Shown piece by piece: positions 1 through 8,310 of a stretch of 64,000 bases of DNA. A program made the position numbers and the translations under genes. A model generated the notes under the pieces. The model was not told the origin of the DNA, searched no databases, and worked only from the letters and a program-made list of their open reading frames with translations. This stretch comes from Ensifer sp. LCM 4579 (GTDB taxonomy: Bacteria; Pseudomonadota; Alphaproteobacteria; Rhizobiales; Rhizobiaceae): assembly GCF_001854885.1 (NCBI RefSeq), contig NZ_MDDV01000011.1:1-64000 (forward strand), written 5' to 3'. The number at the start of each line of letters is the position of its first letter. Position 1 is the stretch's first letter.

Positions 1-447
1 CTGTCGCCCGGCCCGGGCAATCCAAAGGATTTCGACTGCAAGGCTATGATCAAGACGGCACGCGCGCGCGACCTGCCGATCTTCGGCGTCTGCCTTGGCC
101 TGCAGGCGCTTGCCGAGGCCTATGGTGGGGATCTCCGGCAACTGGCGATCCCGATGCATGGCAAGCCGTCGCGCATCCGCGTACTGGAGCCCGGCATCGT
201 CTTCTCCGGCCTCGGCAGGGAGGTGACGGTCGGCCGTTACCACTCGATCTTTGCCGATCCCTCGAGCCTGCCGTGCGAGTTCACGATCACCGCCGAAAGC
301 GAGGATGGCACGATCATGGGCATCGAGCACGTCAAGGAGCCGATGGCGGCGGTGCAGTTCCACCCGGAATCGATCATGACGCTCGGCGGCGATGCCGGCA
401 TGCGGATGATCGAGAATGTTGTCGCGCATCTGGCGCGGCGGGCGTGA
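1..447 (+). CDS. trpE: Anthranilate synthase fused TrpE(G), C-terminal glutaminase part (5' truncated by window)
   Basis: The frame is open from base 1, so the gene starts outside the window; 148 residues are visible. They form the end of a class I glutamine amidotransferase domain. The oxyanion loop LSPGPGNP is at the very start, the nucleophile elbow GVCLGLQ follows, and the His-Glu pair lies in FHPES. This domain supplies ammonia for anthranilate synthesis from chorismate in tryptophan biosynthesis. Rhizobia carry TrpE and TrpG as one fused chain, and the close resemblance to the rhizobial sequence is why the fused form is proposed; the TrpE half is not visible. The gene is a housekeeping locus and contrasts with the plasmid-type genes that follow it. 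Confidence 0.85.
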   Translation: MSPGPGNPKDFDCKAMIKTARARDLPIFGVCLGLQALAEAYGGDLRQLAIPMHGKPSRIRVLEPGIVFSGLGREVTVGRYHSIFADPSSLPCEFTITAESEDGTIMGIEHVKEPMAAVQFHPESIMTLGGDAGMRMIENVVAHLARRA

Positions 448-782
448 ACGAAAATCATAGCCAGTGCTGTTTGGATAATGCCCATGCACCAGAAAAAAGG
501 GGCTTCCTCATATGTGGAACGGCCCGGTTAGCAAGGCATTTATTGCGCAAGTCCCCGTCGGACGGTGCAGTCATATGTCTGGCCTATCTAACGCGGTATA
601 TGACCGCTAGCCACGATGAGATCCGCGATGCCGATCGCCTTATCACTTTGTCGCGCTCGAGGGCGCATCAAGGAAGACGGTCTGATCAGTATCGAGATGT
701 CGCCCATTGGGATCATCGCGCATTTGGCACCTTGCCACCTGTCCGGCGACAGAGCGCCGGAACCTCTTCTGTTCCTATGCAC
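448..782. other. Intergenic region between trpE(G) and IS110 remnant
   Basis: About 335 bases with no convincing gene. No clear intrinsic terminator for trpE(G) was found. The right part lies just downstream of an IS110-family transposase remnant on the minus strand and may be the non-coding end of that element. Confidence 0.4.
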
Positions 783-974
783 TCATGACATCGCCGGCAT
801 TTCATAGGTACCGCCCTTGACGAGGAGTGCCCAGACTGTTCGTGCGATTTTGTTTGCCAGCGCAACGGCGGCAACCTTGTACGGTCTTCGCGCCATCAGA
901 GACACCAGCCAGGCCGGCAGCTTTGCCCCACGGCGTGCTAGCTTCAGGATTGATGTCGCGCCAACGATGAGCAA
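783..974 (-). pseudogene. IS110-family transposase, C-terminal remnant
   Basis: The minus strand encodes about 60 residues that match the extreme C-terminus of IS110/IS116/IS902-type transposases, with the segments IVGATSILKLARR, LPAWL and ARRPYKVAAVALANKIART and the end ALLVKGGTYE. The N-terminal DEDD domain and most of the Tnp_20 domain are missing. It abuts a truncated regulator fragment at about 970, so it is a relic of an insertion event. It is a different sequence from the two intact IS110-type transposases near 19-20 kb. Confidence 0.7.
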
Positions 975-1131
975 CGTTCTGCACTTGCTGAAAATTCACG
1001 CCGATTGCCACCGCCAATGCCTGCTGAGACGTGTCCATCCAGACCCGACGCATGCGAATCCGGCGTCCGACATGAACGTCCACGGGGTTGGGCTGCCCCT
1101 TCGTCTTTTTTTCGGGATTAACACTCAGCAC
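975..1131 (-). pseudogene. XRE-family regulator, truncated N-terminal helix-turn-helix
   Basis: From a possible GTG start at 1131 the minus strand encodes NPVDVHVGRRIRMRR followed by SQQALAVAIGVNFQQVQ. This is the first half of the helix-turn-helix typical of rhizobial XRE/Cro-type regulators. The usual continuation into the recognition-helix end and the C-terminal half is missing, because the sequence runs into the IS110 remnant. The reading frame stays open through the junction, so a short chimeric product could be made, but regulatory function is unlikely. Confidence 0.55.
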
Positions 1132-1141
1132 AGACAACTCC

Positions 1142-1432
1142 TCAGTGCGCTTTGCTATTTTCCGACCAATGTTTCGCCGGCGAGCCGGGATCCAGGTATC
1201 GGCCGAGGGAGCGAAGATATGCGACAATTTCCAGCAGGAGGAAATCCCGGTCCCCGAACACTTCATCGATGTGGGCGAGCTCGTCGGTCGCGGCGTCCAT
1301 TTCCTCGAGGTCGCCGAGAACGTAGCAGTCGTGGCCGATCGCGCAGATGTCGCACCCGGCCGCGACCACCCCGTCGATAAAGGCGGGGATCTCGATCTCC
1401 AGCATAAGCCGCTGCGATCTGTTATCCGTCAT
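1142..1432 (-). CDS. Hypothetical protein, last gene of the virB/virD4 operon
   Basis: A 96-residue acidic protein with no family recognised. Its ATG lies two bases after the virD4 stop codon, and the GGAGGAG run at the end of virD4 provides the ribosome-binding site, so translation is probably coupled to virD4. The central part, rich in Asp, Glu and Leu, has the composition of a small soluble protein. It could be a coupling-protein accessory factor, but only position supports that. Confidence 0.55.
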   Translation of the reverse strand: MTDNRSQRLMLEIEIPAFIDGVVAAGCDICAIGHDCYVLGDLEEMDAATDELAHIDEVFGDRDFLLLEIVAYLRSLGRYLDPGSPAKHWSENSKAH

Positions 1433-1434
1433 CT

Positions 1435-4230
1435 TTAGACTCCTCCTTCTTCAGCTAAAGGATCCTTTGCCTTTTCAGCATATTCCTTCAGATACAGGCG
1501 CGAGGTTTTGTCGGCCATTTTTTCCGAAAGCGTTTGCACCATCAGTTCAATGTCCGCGTTCAAGTCAGGAGCCTCAATCTCGGTTGCCGCATTCGCGCTG
1601 TCGAAGATGATCTGATTCAAGGCCGAAATATCAGTTCCAAATGCCTCACGCACCTCCTGCCGGCGAAGAACAGGAGATCGAATGACCTGCATGTCCGGAG
1701 CATCCTCGCGTGCGATCATTCTTTCGCGCACAGGATCCTGGCGCTTGAGGATGCCGGCGTACCTGTTGCGGTCGAGTTTCTCCTGATCGACCTCGAGATC
1801 ATCATCATCAACCGGCGTGGTGGCGTCGTCGCCGCCGCCCAGCTGATCGTCGTCATCATTCGGAGAGGTGATATTGACGTTACCAATTTGCTGAGGCGCC
1901 TGCTCTTTCTGCCGCCCTCTTTTCAAATCGTCCTCGCTGAGACCTGCAGACCGCTTCTCATCAAGATCCAGTCGCCGGCGCAGCTCATCGAGCGAAGATA
2001 TGTAGACTTGGCGAACTCCCTCCTTCATCCCGAATCGCACTTGATGGGCGTGCTGCGGCCGCTCCACGGCGGAGAAATCGACTTCGCCAGTCGAAGCCTG
2101 GGCTCTGCGTTCTTTGATGTGTCCAAGCGCCTCCTGCTTCGTTGGCCGTGAGGAATTAAATCGGTCAGTGTCTTCCGTTGTCCATTCGACAGGCTCCATC
2201 CGAGGCTTAGGCACCGGCTTGAACTTTCGAACCTTGGAGAACATTCGCTCACCGCCTGAATCGAGCTTCATGATGCGCATGAGCGGCATGCCCGTAACGT
2301 GAAGGATGGCTTCTTCGGGCCTCATCACCATCAACGTATTCACGGGGAGCAGGTCGACAGACACAGGAACCTTCGAAACCGACCGATCGCGGCGGCCGTG
2401 ACGATGTGTATACGACGACTGCTCAATCCATTCAGTCGTCTTTCCCGCCGCCATGGACACTGCGGACGCGTCCTCCTGGTTCTGGAAATTCATGTAGAGT
2501 TTGATGGTCGACGATCCCATGAGGATCTTCTGACCGGATTTCTGGTAAAGCCGCTCGAGCTGCGCCCCGTCCTGCAGAATGAAGACGAAACGCACGCCAT
2601 TCTTGCGGATCAAGGGTGCGAGAGTGAGCACCGTGTCGATGCGACCACCATTTCCGAACTCGTCGAGCATCATCAGGACTTCATGCTCGCCATCGCGAAG
2701 CTTTCCCATCTGCACCAACTTGTCCGCCATCTGCTGGATGAAGATCGAAATCAGCCGCTCGTAAATCTGTATCGCGTTCCAGTCGGCCTGGACGTAGATC
2801 ACCATTTTGCGCTTGCGGATGATGTCCACCGGAATCGTGGTTATCGACGTCAACGCCTCCACGAGAGGGTTCTGCAAGAAGTTGAGCTTAGCGACGATCT
2901 CGGCCGCGATCCCCTCCCCGAGCTTCTCGTGACGGCCGGCGAATTTTGTAAGCTGCATGCGGGTCTGATCGGAGAGCACGCTCTCATAGTTCTCGAGCAA
3001 CTGCACGATCGCTTTGCGCTCGTCCGACATCGAATTGAGGATGCGATAGAGTTCGCTCAGGGACTTGCGTGTATCTGGGCATTCGAGCACGAACCCCAAC
3101 ATAGCAGTCAGAAGGATTCGGGCGCTTTCTTCCCAAAAGTCCGAAGAATCGGAGCGAAGGCGTTCGGGAAGCAGCATCTGCGTGAGCTTCTGAAGATCCG
3201 TGATCCTCTGGTTTGGGTCGCTGCTGATCAAATCGAGAGGATTGTAGCCATCCGTCAGCTTCGAGCCTGGCGCCAGAAGGAAGACATCATATCCTTTGTC
3301 CTTCATATAGCCTGAGGTTTCCTCGAACAACTCGCCGCTCATATCGAGGACGAATTGCGAGCCCTGGAAGCTCATCGTCGTCGGGATAACGAAACTTCGA
3401 GATTTGCCCTGCCCCGGCGAACCAATGACCATTACATGTTGATCGCCATCGTTGCGCAGCAAGAGCCCCTGCTTCAGACCAAGAACGATCCCGTGCTTGT
3501 CTCTAAGCCGGAAATCGGCGGCATCCTTTAGCGTCGCGAGTCGCGCCTTTCCCATGATCATGCGTTGACGTTTCTGCACCGCCGCGCCGATCGGAAAGCC
3601 GATCAATGCCCCTGCAGCGGCCAATCCCGCCAAGGCAGCCCAAACCGTTTCTCGAGCCGGGCGCTGATAAACGCCGGCGGCGTCGATTGCACCGAATGGA
3701 GCTTGATACATTGCCGCAAGATGATTGCCGAAATACTCCGTCGCGGCCGCGTTATCTCCGAACTTCGTTGCCACCATATAGAACGCAAGGCCGTAGGCGA
3801 TTACCCCGACATAAGCCGCGACGAAAATGAGCGCCGTCGTGGCCGCCAGGCTGAACATCGACCGCACGTGCAGCAGATACAGGATCTTGCGCGAAAGTGC
3901 TCTGCCACCTTTCAGCATCCACAGGCATAGCCAGACGAAAAGGAAGGGAGACGCCAGCACGAACGCCAGTAGGGTCAGTCCGAACGTGTTGCGAACCGCG
4001 ATAATGGACCAAGTGTAACGGAGGCCGTCGAGGAGAGGAGCGCGAGAAACGTAGTCAAAGTACGACGCGGAGCCGAAGGATGTGATGTAGGCGTCGTAGA
4101 TAAGGGTGAAAAAGGCGAGCCACAGCAGGACTGCGACAACGACCGCTACCGGAAAGGTGAAGAACGAAACTTTCTGAAGGCCCGTCCACTTCGGGCGGTC
4201 ATTCTCCTCGTCCGTGTACACGCTTGCCAT
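1435..4230 (-). CDS. virD4: VirD4/TraG-type coupling ATPase
   Basis: Type IV coupling protein that docks substrates at the inner membrane and feeds them to the VirB channel. The N-terminal part has several hydrophobic segments in roughly the first 220 residues. A Walker A motif GSPGQGKS and a Walker B motif MMLDEFGNGG mark the hexameric ATPase domain. At 931 residues it is longer than a classical VirD4 (about 650). The extra C-terminal 300 residues are hydrophilic with Asp-rich stretches (NDDDD, VDDDDLE). The start at 4230 is chosen because a GAGG lies nine bases upstream; ATG at 4236 is in frame and possible. The gene overlaps the virB11 end by about 30 bases. Confidence 0.92.
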   Translation of the reverse strand: MASVYTDEENDRPKWTGLQKVSFFTFPVAVVVAVLLWLAFFTLIYDAYITSFGSASYFDYVSRAPLLDGLRYTWSIIAVRNTFGLTLLAFVLASPFLFVWLCLWMLKGGRALSRKILYLLHVRSMFSLAATTALIFVAAYVGVIAYGLAFYMVATKFGDNAAATEYFGNHLAAMYQAPFGAIDAAGVYQRPARETVWAALAGLAAAGALIGFPIGAAVQKRQRMIMGKARLATLKDAADFRLRDKHGIVLGLKQGLLLRNDGDQHVMVIGSPGQGKSRSFVIPTTMSFQGSQFVLDMSGELFEETSGYMKDKGYDVFLLAPGSKLTDGYNPLDLISSDPNQRITDLQKLTQMLLPERLRSDSSDFWEESARILLTAMLGFVLECPDTRKSLSELYRILNSMSDERKAIVQLLENYESVLSDQTRMQLTKFAGRHEKLGEGIAAEIVAKLNFLQNPLVEALTSITTIPVDIIRKRKMVIYVQADWNAIQIYERLISIFIQQMADKLVQMGKLRDGEHEVLMMLDEFGNGGRIDTVLTLAPLIRKNGVRFVFILQDGAQLERLYQKSGQKILMGSSTIKLYMNFQNQEDASAVSMAAGKTTEWIEQSSYTHRHGRRDRSVSKVPVSVDLLPVNTLMVMRPEEAILHVTGMPLMRIMKLDSGGERMFSKVRKFKPVPKPRMEPVEWTTEDTDRFNSSRPTKQEALGHIKERRAQASTGEVDFSAVERPQHAHQVRFGMKEGVRQVYISSLDELRRRLDLDEKRSAGLSEDDLKRGRQKEQAPQQIGNVNITSPNDDDDQLGGGDDATTPVDDDDLEVDQEKLDRNRYAGILKRQDPVRERMIAREDAPDMQVIRSPVLRRQEVREAFGTDISALNQIIFDSANAATEIEAPDLNADIELMVQTLSEKMADKTSRLYLKEYAEKAKDPLAEEGGV

Positions 4231-5248
4231 TCTCATGAACCTCGTCGGAAAAAAAGATTTCGCTGACGCCGCGGCCGCCGGCGGCATCGCTCTTTTTCAA
4301 CTGCACTACGATCGGAATGATCGACCTGATGTAGCTGATGATGTCAGCGCGCTCCATGCGGACGTTGCTGTTCAGAACCAGCGTCGACAACCTGTTGAAC
4401 GCATGGTGCGGAGAGTTCGCATGAATCGTCGACATCGACCCTGGATGGCCGGTGTTGATCGCATTCAAAAAGTCGAAGGCTTCGTCGCCACGCAGCTCGC
4501 CCATGAAAATCCGCTCCGGCCGCAGGCGCAAAGCCGTGGCCAGTAGATCGGTCATTGTCACGCGAGCCTCCCCCTGCCCGCCTTTCGATACCAGGAGCGA
4601 AACGACATTCTCCTGCTGCGGCTCGAGCTCGGCCGTATCCTGCATGAGCACGAACCGTTCATGCTTGGGAATGGCGGTCAGCATCGTATTGAGAAACGTG
4701 GTATTGCCGGTTGAAGTGCCGCCCGAAATCAGCATGCTCCGGTGGTTGATCGCCGCCATCTCGAGAAAGGCTCGCGTCTTTCCTGCTCTGAGCAGCCTGG
4801 ATAACTCGACATCGACCTCGTCGATGTAGTCGTCACCCGTCACCTTGGTGAACCTGAAGGCCCCAGCCCTTTCGTAGTCGTCCAGGTCGAAACGGCGAAT
4901 GAACTGCTTTCTTATCGAAAAGGCGTGCCCCGTTGCGGATGTAGGGTTCAGCACAAACTGAACACGCTCGCCGTTGACAAGCGTCGCTGAAAGCAATGGA
5001 TTTTCGGCATTGATCGTCTGCTTGGTAAACGAGGCCGCCCGGGAGGCCATGTGCCTGATGGCCTCTTGGTCGAGCCCCTCTACCGCGACCTTCTCCATCG
5101 CCAACTTGCCGATGCGCTCAACCCAAACCTCGTTGCTGCGCTGACAGGAAATTTCTACGATGTTTGGATCGTCAAGAAGCTTCCTAATCGGCTCCAGCGC
5201 CTCTGAGAGAAAGTGCTGCTCGGGCGAAATTGACGGTCTAGCATTCAT
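4199..5248 (-). CDS. virB11: VirB11-type secretion ATPase with altered Walker A
   Basis: Hexameric traffic ATPase at the cytoplasmic base of the type IV secretion channel. Family features are the N-terminal domain, the Asp box region, the segment FMGELRGDEAFDF and the His box STIHANS. The P-loop at residues 177-184 reads GTSTGNTT: residue 182 is Asn (codon AAT, bases 4703-4705 on the plus strand) where VirB11 proteins have Lys. That Lys binds ATP phosphates and is normally essential. The rest of the 349-residue protein looks intact. It overlaps virB10 by four bases (ATGA type). Loss of activity, an unusual variant, or a sequencing error are all possible. Confidence 0.92.
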   Translation of the reverse strand: MNARPSISPEQHFLSEALEPIRKLLDDPNIVEISCQRSNEVWVERIGKLAMEKVAVEGLDQEAIRHMASRAASFTKQTINAENPLLSATLVNGERVQFVLNPTSATGHAFSIRKQFIRRFDLDDYERAGAFRFTKVTGDDYIDEVDVELSRLLRAGKTRAFLEMAAINHRSMLISGGTSTGNTTFLNTMLTAIPKHERFVLMQDTAELEPQQENVVSLLVSKGGQGEARVTMTDLLATALRLRPERIFMGELRGDEAFDFLNAINTGHPGSMSTIHANSPHHAFNRLSTLVLNSNVRMERADIISYIRSIIPIVVQLKKSDAAGGRGVSEIFFSDEVHENGKRVHGRGE

Positions 5249-6636
5249 TTGTAGACAGGCCCTTGTGGCACGAAGACGCGCTCGACAGGCGCGCGGATTG
5301 CGGCTTGCCGATTTTTCTTTCTGTGCAGAAGCCGCTGGTACTCTTCCTGCACGGGATCGGGATACAGATCCGAGAAGTCGAGGTCGCGCGTCACGAAAAC
5401 GTTGATGTCGGAACCTTGAGGGATATGGATCGTCGGCCGGATGCTGCGTGTATCTTCGAAGGCTTCCGCTGCCATTTGCTGAATGCCCGAGGCGATGGTT
5501 TCCGCCGCAATCTCCCGCGCCCGATCCTCGGAACTATCGCCATTGTCTTGCGGAATGCGAGTGACACTGCCGTCGGAGTTGATGATGGTGATGTATTGCG
5601 TTTCACGCTGACCGAGGGTCGCAACGTACTGAGCGGCTCCGCCGATCATGGTCATCAGTGCAGGAGGGCCAAACCGTTCCCAGTACTTCCGGTCGACCTT
5701 GCCGGTCATACCGGAGCGGCCAAGTCGATCCGTGCCATAGGAACCCAACTGCACGGAAACGCCGTCGCCGCGGATCATGCGCATCCAAACGATGAACACA
5801 CGCTCCTGACCGCGCTCGATGCCGGACTTGTATTCGCCAATCAGCGAAGAGCCGGCTGGAATCAGGATTCGACGCCCGTCGAAAGAATAGACGTCTTCGC
5901 GTACGATCCCCTTCACCATGCCTGCCAGGTCCGAGTTCAAGGCCGTCTCAAGCGTCCCGCGGATCATCGTGCCCTGGGGGATCCATGCATCGGTACGCTG
6001 GTTGTCGGCCGCGATCGCGACCTCGACCCCCTGGCTTCCCATGGCTTTCAGGAAGGACCGGTCGTTATCGACAGCGCCTCCACCGCCATTAGCGGGAACT
6101 CCACCATTCGCAGACGGATCCGCACTGCCGTAAAGACCATTCCCCTCACTAACTGATGCCTCGGCGGGCCCGCTTGATTGACCGGATTGATCAAAGATCA
6201 TCGCGCTCGAGCGAACACGCTCGAGCATCTTGGCTTCCTTGGCGAGTTCGATGCAACGCGGATGATCGGGGTTTTTCCCGTTCGAGCAATCGACCTGCGT
6301 AGGTTGGGTAACTGGCATGGCGGCCGGAATGACGGCGGCCGGCGGCGGAGGAGGCGGCGGTGCTTCCGGAACCTGTACCGTCGGCAACGGCGGGGGTGCC
6401 GGCGCAGCGAAGGCTTCTCTTCTTGGCGCCTGGACGGGCTGGAATTCCTCTCGTGGCGTCATGTCGACGATGGGCTCTTCGTCGGTGCCGACGGTCAGAA
6501 GGAAATAGAGCACCACGCCGACGCCGAAGATCGCGGCGAGCACCGCCACAGGACGCATGATGCCAACGCCGGACTTTCTGACCTGGCCGCCGATCGCAGT
6601 ATCGCTGTCGATCGAATGATAATGAGAATCGGACAT
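5245..6636 (-). CDS. virB10: VirB10 core-complex protein
   Basis: Spans both membranes and forms the outer-membrane core ring with VirB7 and VirB9. The 463-residue product has a short cytoplasmic N-terminus, one transmembrane helix at about residues 27-47, a proline-rich periplasmic linker with runs of Pro, and a C-terminal VirB10/TrbI beta-barrel domain (from about AWIPQGTMIRGTLE). The start at 6636 (MSDSHYHS) is one base after the virB9 stop with GGGGGTGA upstream; an upstream in-frame Met would read deep into virB9 and is less likely. Confidence 0.92.
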   Translation of the reverse strand: MSDSHYHSIDSDTAIGGQVRKSGVGIMRPVAVLAAIFGVGVVLYFLLTVGTDEEPIVDMTPREEFQPVQAPRREAFAAPAPPPLPTVQVPEAPPPPPPPAAVIPAAMPVTQPTQVDCSNGKNPDHPRCIELAKEAKMLERVRSSAMIFDQSGQSSGPAEASVSEGNGLYGSADPSANGGVPANGGGGAVDNDRSFLKAMGSQGVEVAIAADNQRTDAWIPQGTMIRGTLETALNSDLAGMVKGIVREDVYSFDGRRILIPAGSSLIGEYKSGIERGQERVFIVWMRMIRGDGVSVQLGSYGTDRLGRSGMTGKVDRKYWERFGPPALMTMIGGAAQYVATLGQRETQYITIINSDGSVTRIPQDNGDSSEDRAREIAAETIASGIQQMAAEAFEDTRSIRPTIHIPQGSDINVFVTRDLDFSDLYPDPVQEEYQRLLHRKKNRQAAIRAPVERVFVPQGPVYK

Positions 6637-6637
6637 G

Positions 6638-7453
6638 TCACCCCCGACCACCGCTGGAGCCGATCCGCTTTGGCCCCACCACTCCCTCGATGGGCGCGGG
6701 GGCATCAGCCGGAGCGGTTCTCAGATTGAAAAGGCACGTTTCTTCCTCAGTGCCGTAGCGCAGCGTCCATTGCCGCGAGACCTTGTCTATGACGATGTAG
6801 TCGCCTTCGCGACGATAGTTCACAAGGCTCTCACGGCGCTTCCTGTCGACAATGAAGATCGCCGGAATATCCCCGGTGAACTTCATGAACGTTTTCAGCC
6901 CGTCGTCGAACACCCACAAAGGCTTGGCCGCGTCACTGCCCTTGAAACCGTAGTCATAATTGACCTTATCCCGGCGGATGTTCTTGATATTAGGGTTTTG
7001 CTGCGCTTCCTGCGCCTGTTTCCAGAGCTCTGCGGTTCCCTTTAGGCCAGCATCTTCTGGATAGGTGAAGCGCAGCTTGAACGTCTGGTTTTGCATCGAA
7101 GTGCTGTCATTTACGCGCAGGTCGAAGGCATAGGTTCGCTTTGACGTCACGACAGTCATGTTCGTCGGGGCATCCTTCTCCATCGGCTTCAATGTCAATG
7201 TACGACGGTCGGCCGACGTCACGTGCTGCCAGGATACACTGTCCCCGGCGAGGACCTGCGCAATTACCTCGTCTGAGCCAAACAGAATCGTCGTCACCAG
7301 CCCGTAAGTCCCAGTCACAACGAACACTTGCTCCGGTGAATAGGGCAGCGTGCGAACACGTGGATCCAGGCGCCCAGGTCGCGCAATAAGCTCTGCGTGG
7401 GCCATCGTTGTCGTCAGCAGCAGGCTCAAGAGTATGGTCGTTGTTCTCTTCAT
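6638..7453 (-). CDS. virB9: VirB9 outer-membrane core protein
   Basis: A 271-residue exported protein with a clear signal peptide (LLSLLLTTTMAHA, cleavage probably after AHA). It is followed by the VirB9/CagX/TrbG N-terminal domain with the typical region around LPYSPEQVFVVTG, and a C-terminal domain with the segment NYDYGFKG and FDDGLKTFMKF. Known VirB9 proteins bind VirB7 and VirB10 in the outer-membrane core. It overlaps virB8 by four bases. Confidence 0.93.
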   Translation of the reverse strand: MKRTTTILLSLLLTTTMAHAELIARPGRLDPRVRTLPYSPEQVFVVTGTYGLVTTILFGSDEVIAQVLAGDSVSWQHVTSADRRTLTLKPMEKDAPTNMTVVTSKRTYAFDLRVNDSTSMQNQTFKLRFTYPEDAGLKGTAELWKQAQEAQQNPNIKNIRRDKVNYDYGFKGSDAAKPLWVFDDGLKTFMKFTGDIPAIFIVDRKRRESLVNYRREGDYIVIDKVSRQWTLRYGTEEETCLFNLRTAPADAPAPIEGVVGPKRIGSSGGRG

Positions 7454-8184
7454 TGGACCAACTCGGACGGCATGTTTTCAGGAACCTTCACATACTCGGT
7501 CACGACAAAACCGAGCGGGTTGTAAAGTCGGACTCTGTTGCTAGCCTGCAAGTTGATTTGCTTATAGCGAATGGTGGCAGACCAACGGTTCACCACTTCA
7601 CCACCGCGCTGACGCTCACGGGTCTCGAAACGGACTGACATCGTGTTTGCATTCAACGGATTGACCGAGAGAATCTCCGGCCGAACCTCGCCTGTCGCGC
7701 CGAGGGTTTTCACCGGGCCGCGCGGGTTCGACGGATTCATCCAATCTTCGTAGTCCTTAAACGCCTTTGAGTTCGGCTCGGACCAAAGCGCGATCATATC
7801 GAAATTATCCGACAGGTACCGCGGGTCATAGGTCTCGCGACGTATGACGTAGTTGCCGACGTATGCGGCCCGAACAGCCTGCATTTCCGAAACGTTCGAC
7901 CGATCTTTCTCAAGGGTCGTGACCGTTTCCATGTAGCCAGTGTTCTTATCGACGATAAGAGGGACAACCTCGGCCCGCACCAGAGGGAACAGCTGCGCGA
8001 CGGAATAAGAAAGAATGCCGGCTACCGACCACCCCGCGACCGCAAATGCAAAGAGAATCACACCGATCAACGTTCTCAGCGACTTGTTCTTCTCGCCCCA
8101 AGAAAGATGCTGATTATATGTTTCCTGCGGACCTGGCACCTGATCGCTTGGCCACTCGTTCCGCCGCTTCGCAAATACAGCCAC
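7450..8184 (-). CDS. virB8: VirB8 inner-membrane assembly protein
   Basis: A bitopic protein of 244 residues: a 35-residue cytoplasmic N-terminus, one transmembrane helix near residues 38-60 (TLIGVILFAFAVAGWSV), then the periplasmic VirB8 domain with the YVGNYVIRRETY and FETRERQ segments. VirB8 nucleates assembly of the channel and contacts VirB9, VirB10 and VirB5. It is the first gene after the only sizeable gap of the operon (8185-8310). Confidence 0.93.
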   Translation of the reverse strand: MAVFAKRRNEWPSDQVPGPQETYNQHLSWGEKNKSLRTLIGVILFAFAVAGWSVAGILSYSVAQLFPLVRAEVVPLIVDKNTGYMETVTTLEKDRSNVSEMQAVRAAYVGNYVIRRETYDPRYLSDNFDMIALWSEPNSKAFKDYEDWMNPSNPRGPVKTLGATGEVRPEILSVNPLNANTMSVRFETRERQRGGEVVNRWSATIRYKQINLQASNRVRLYNPLGFVVTEYVKVPENMPSELVQ

Positions 8185-8221
8185 CCTACAACCTCACGTC
8201 CCCGAAAGATGTAACCTTTAT

Positions 8222-8244
8222 GGCATGTGAATCGATCACATGCC
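8222..8244. promoter_or_regulatory. 8-bp inverted repeat in the virB6-virB8 gap
   Basis: GGCATGTG and CACATGCC are separated by seven bases (AATCGAT) in the 126-base gap between virB6 and virB8. No T run follows on the minus strand, so a regulatory-protein site or an mRNA processing or attenuation stem-loop is more likely than a full terminator. Confidence 0.45.
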
Positions 8245-8310
8245 TTCAGTTAAATTATACTGCAGTAGAAGAAAAGGGCCTGGTGGTGCCTATCGGCAAC
8301 AACGGCAGGT

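Noticed and set aside
2299-3315. 338-codon open frame on the plus strand
   Set aside because: It lies entirely opposite virD4, where the coupling protein motifs are clear; composition bias explains it.
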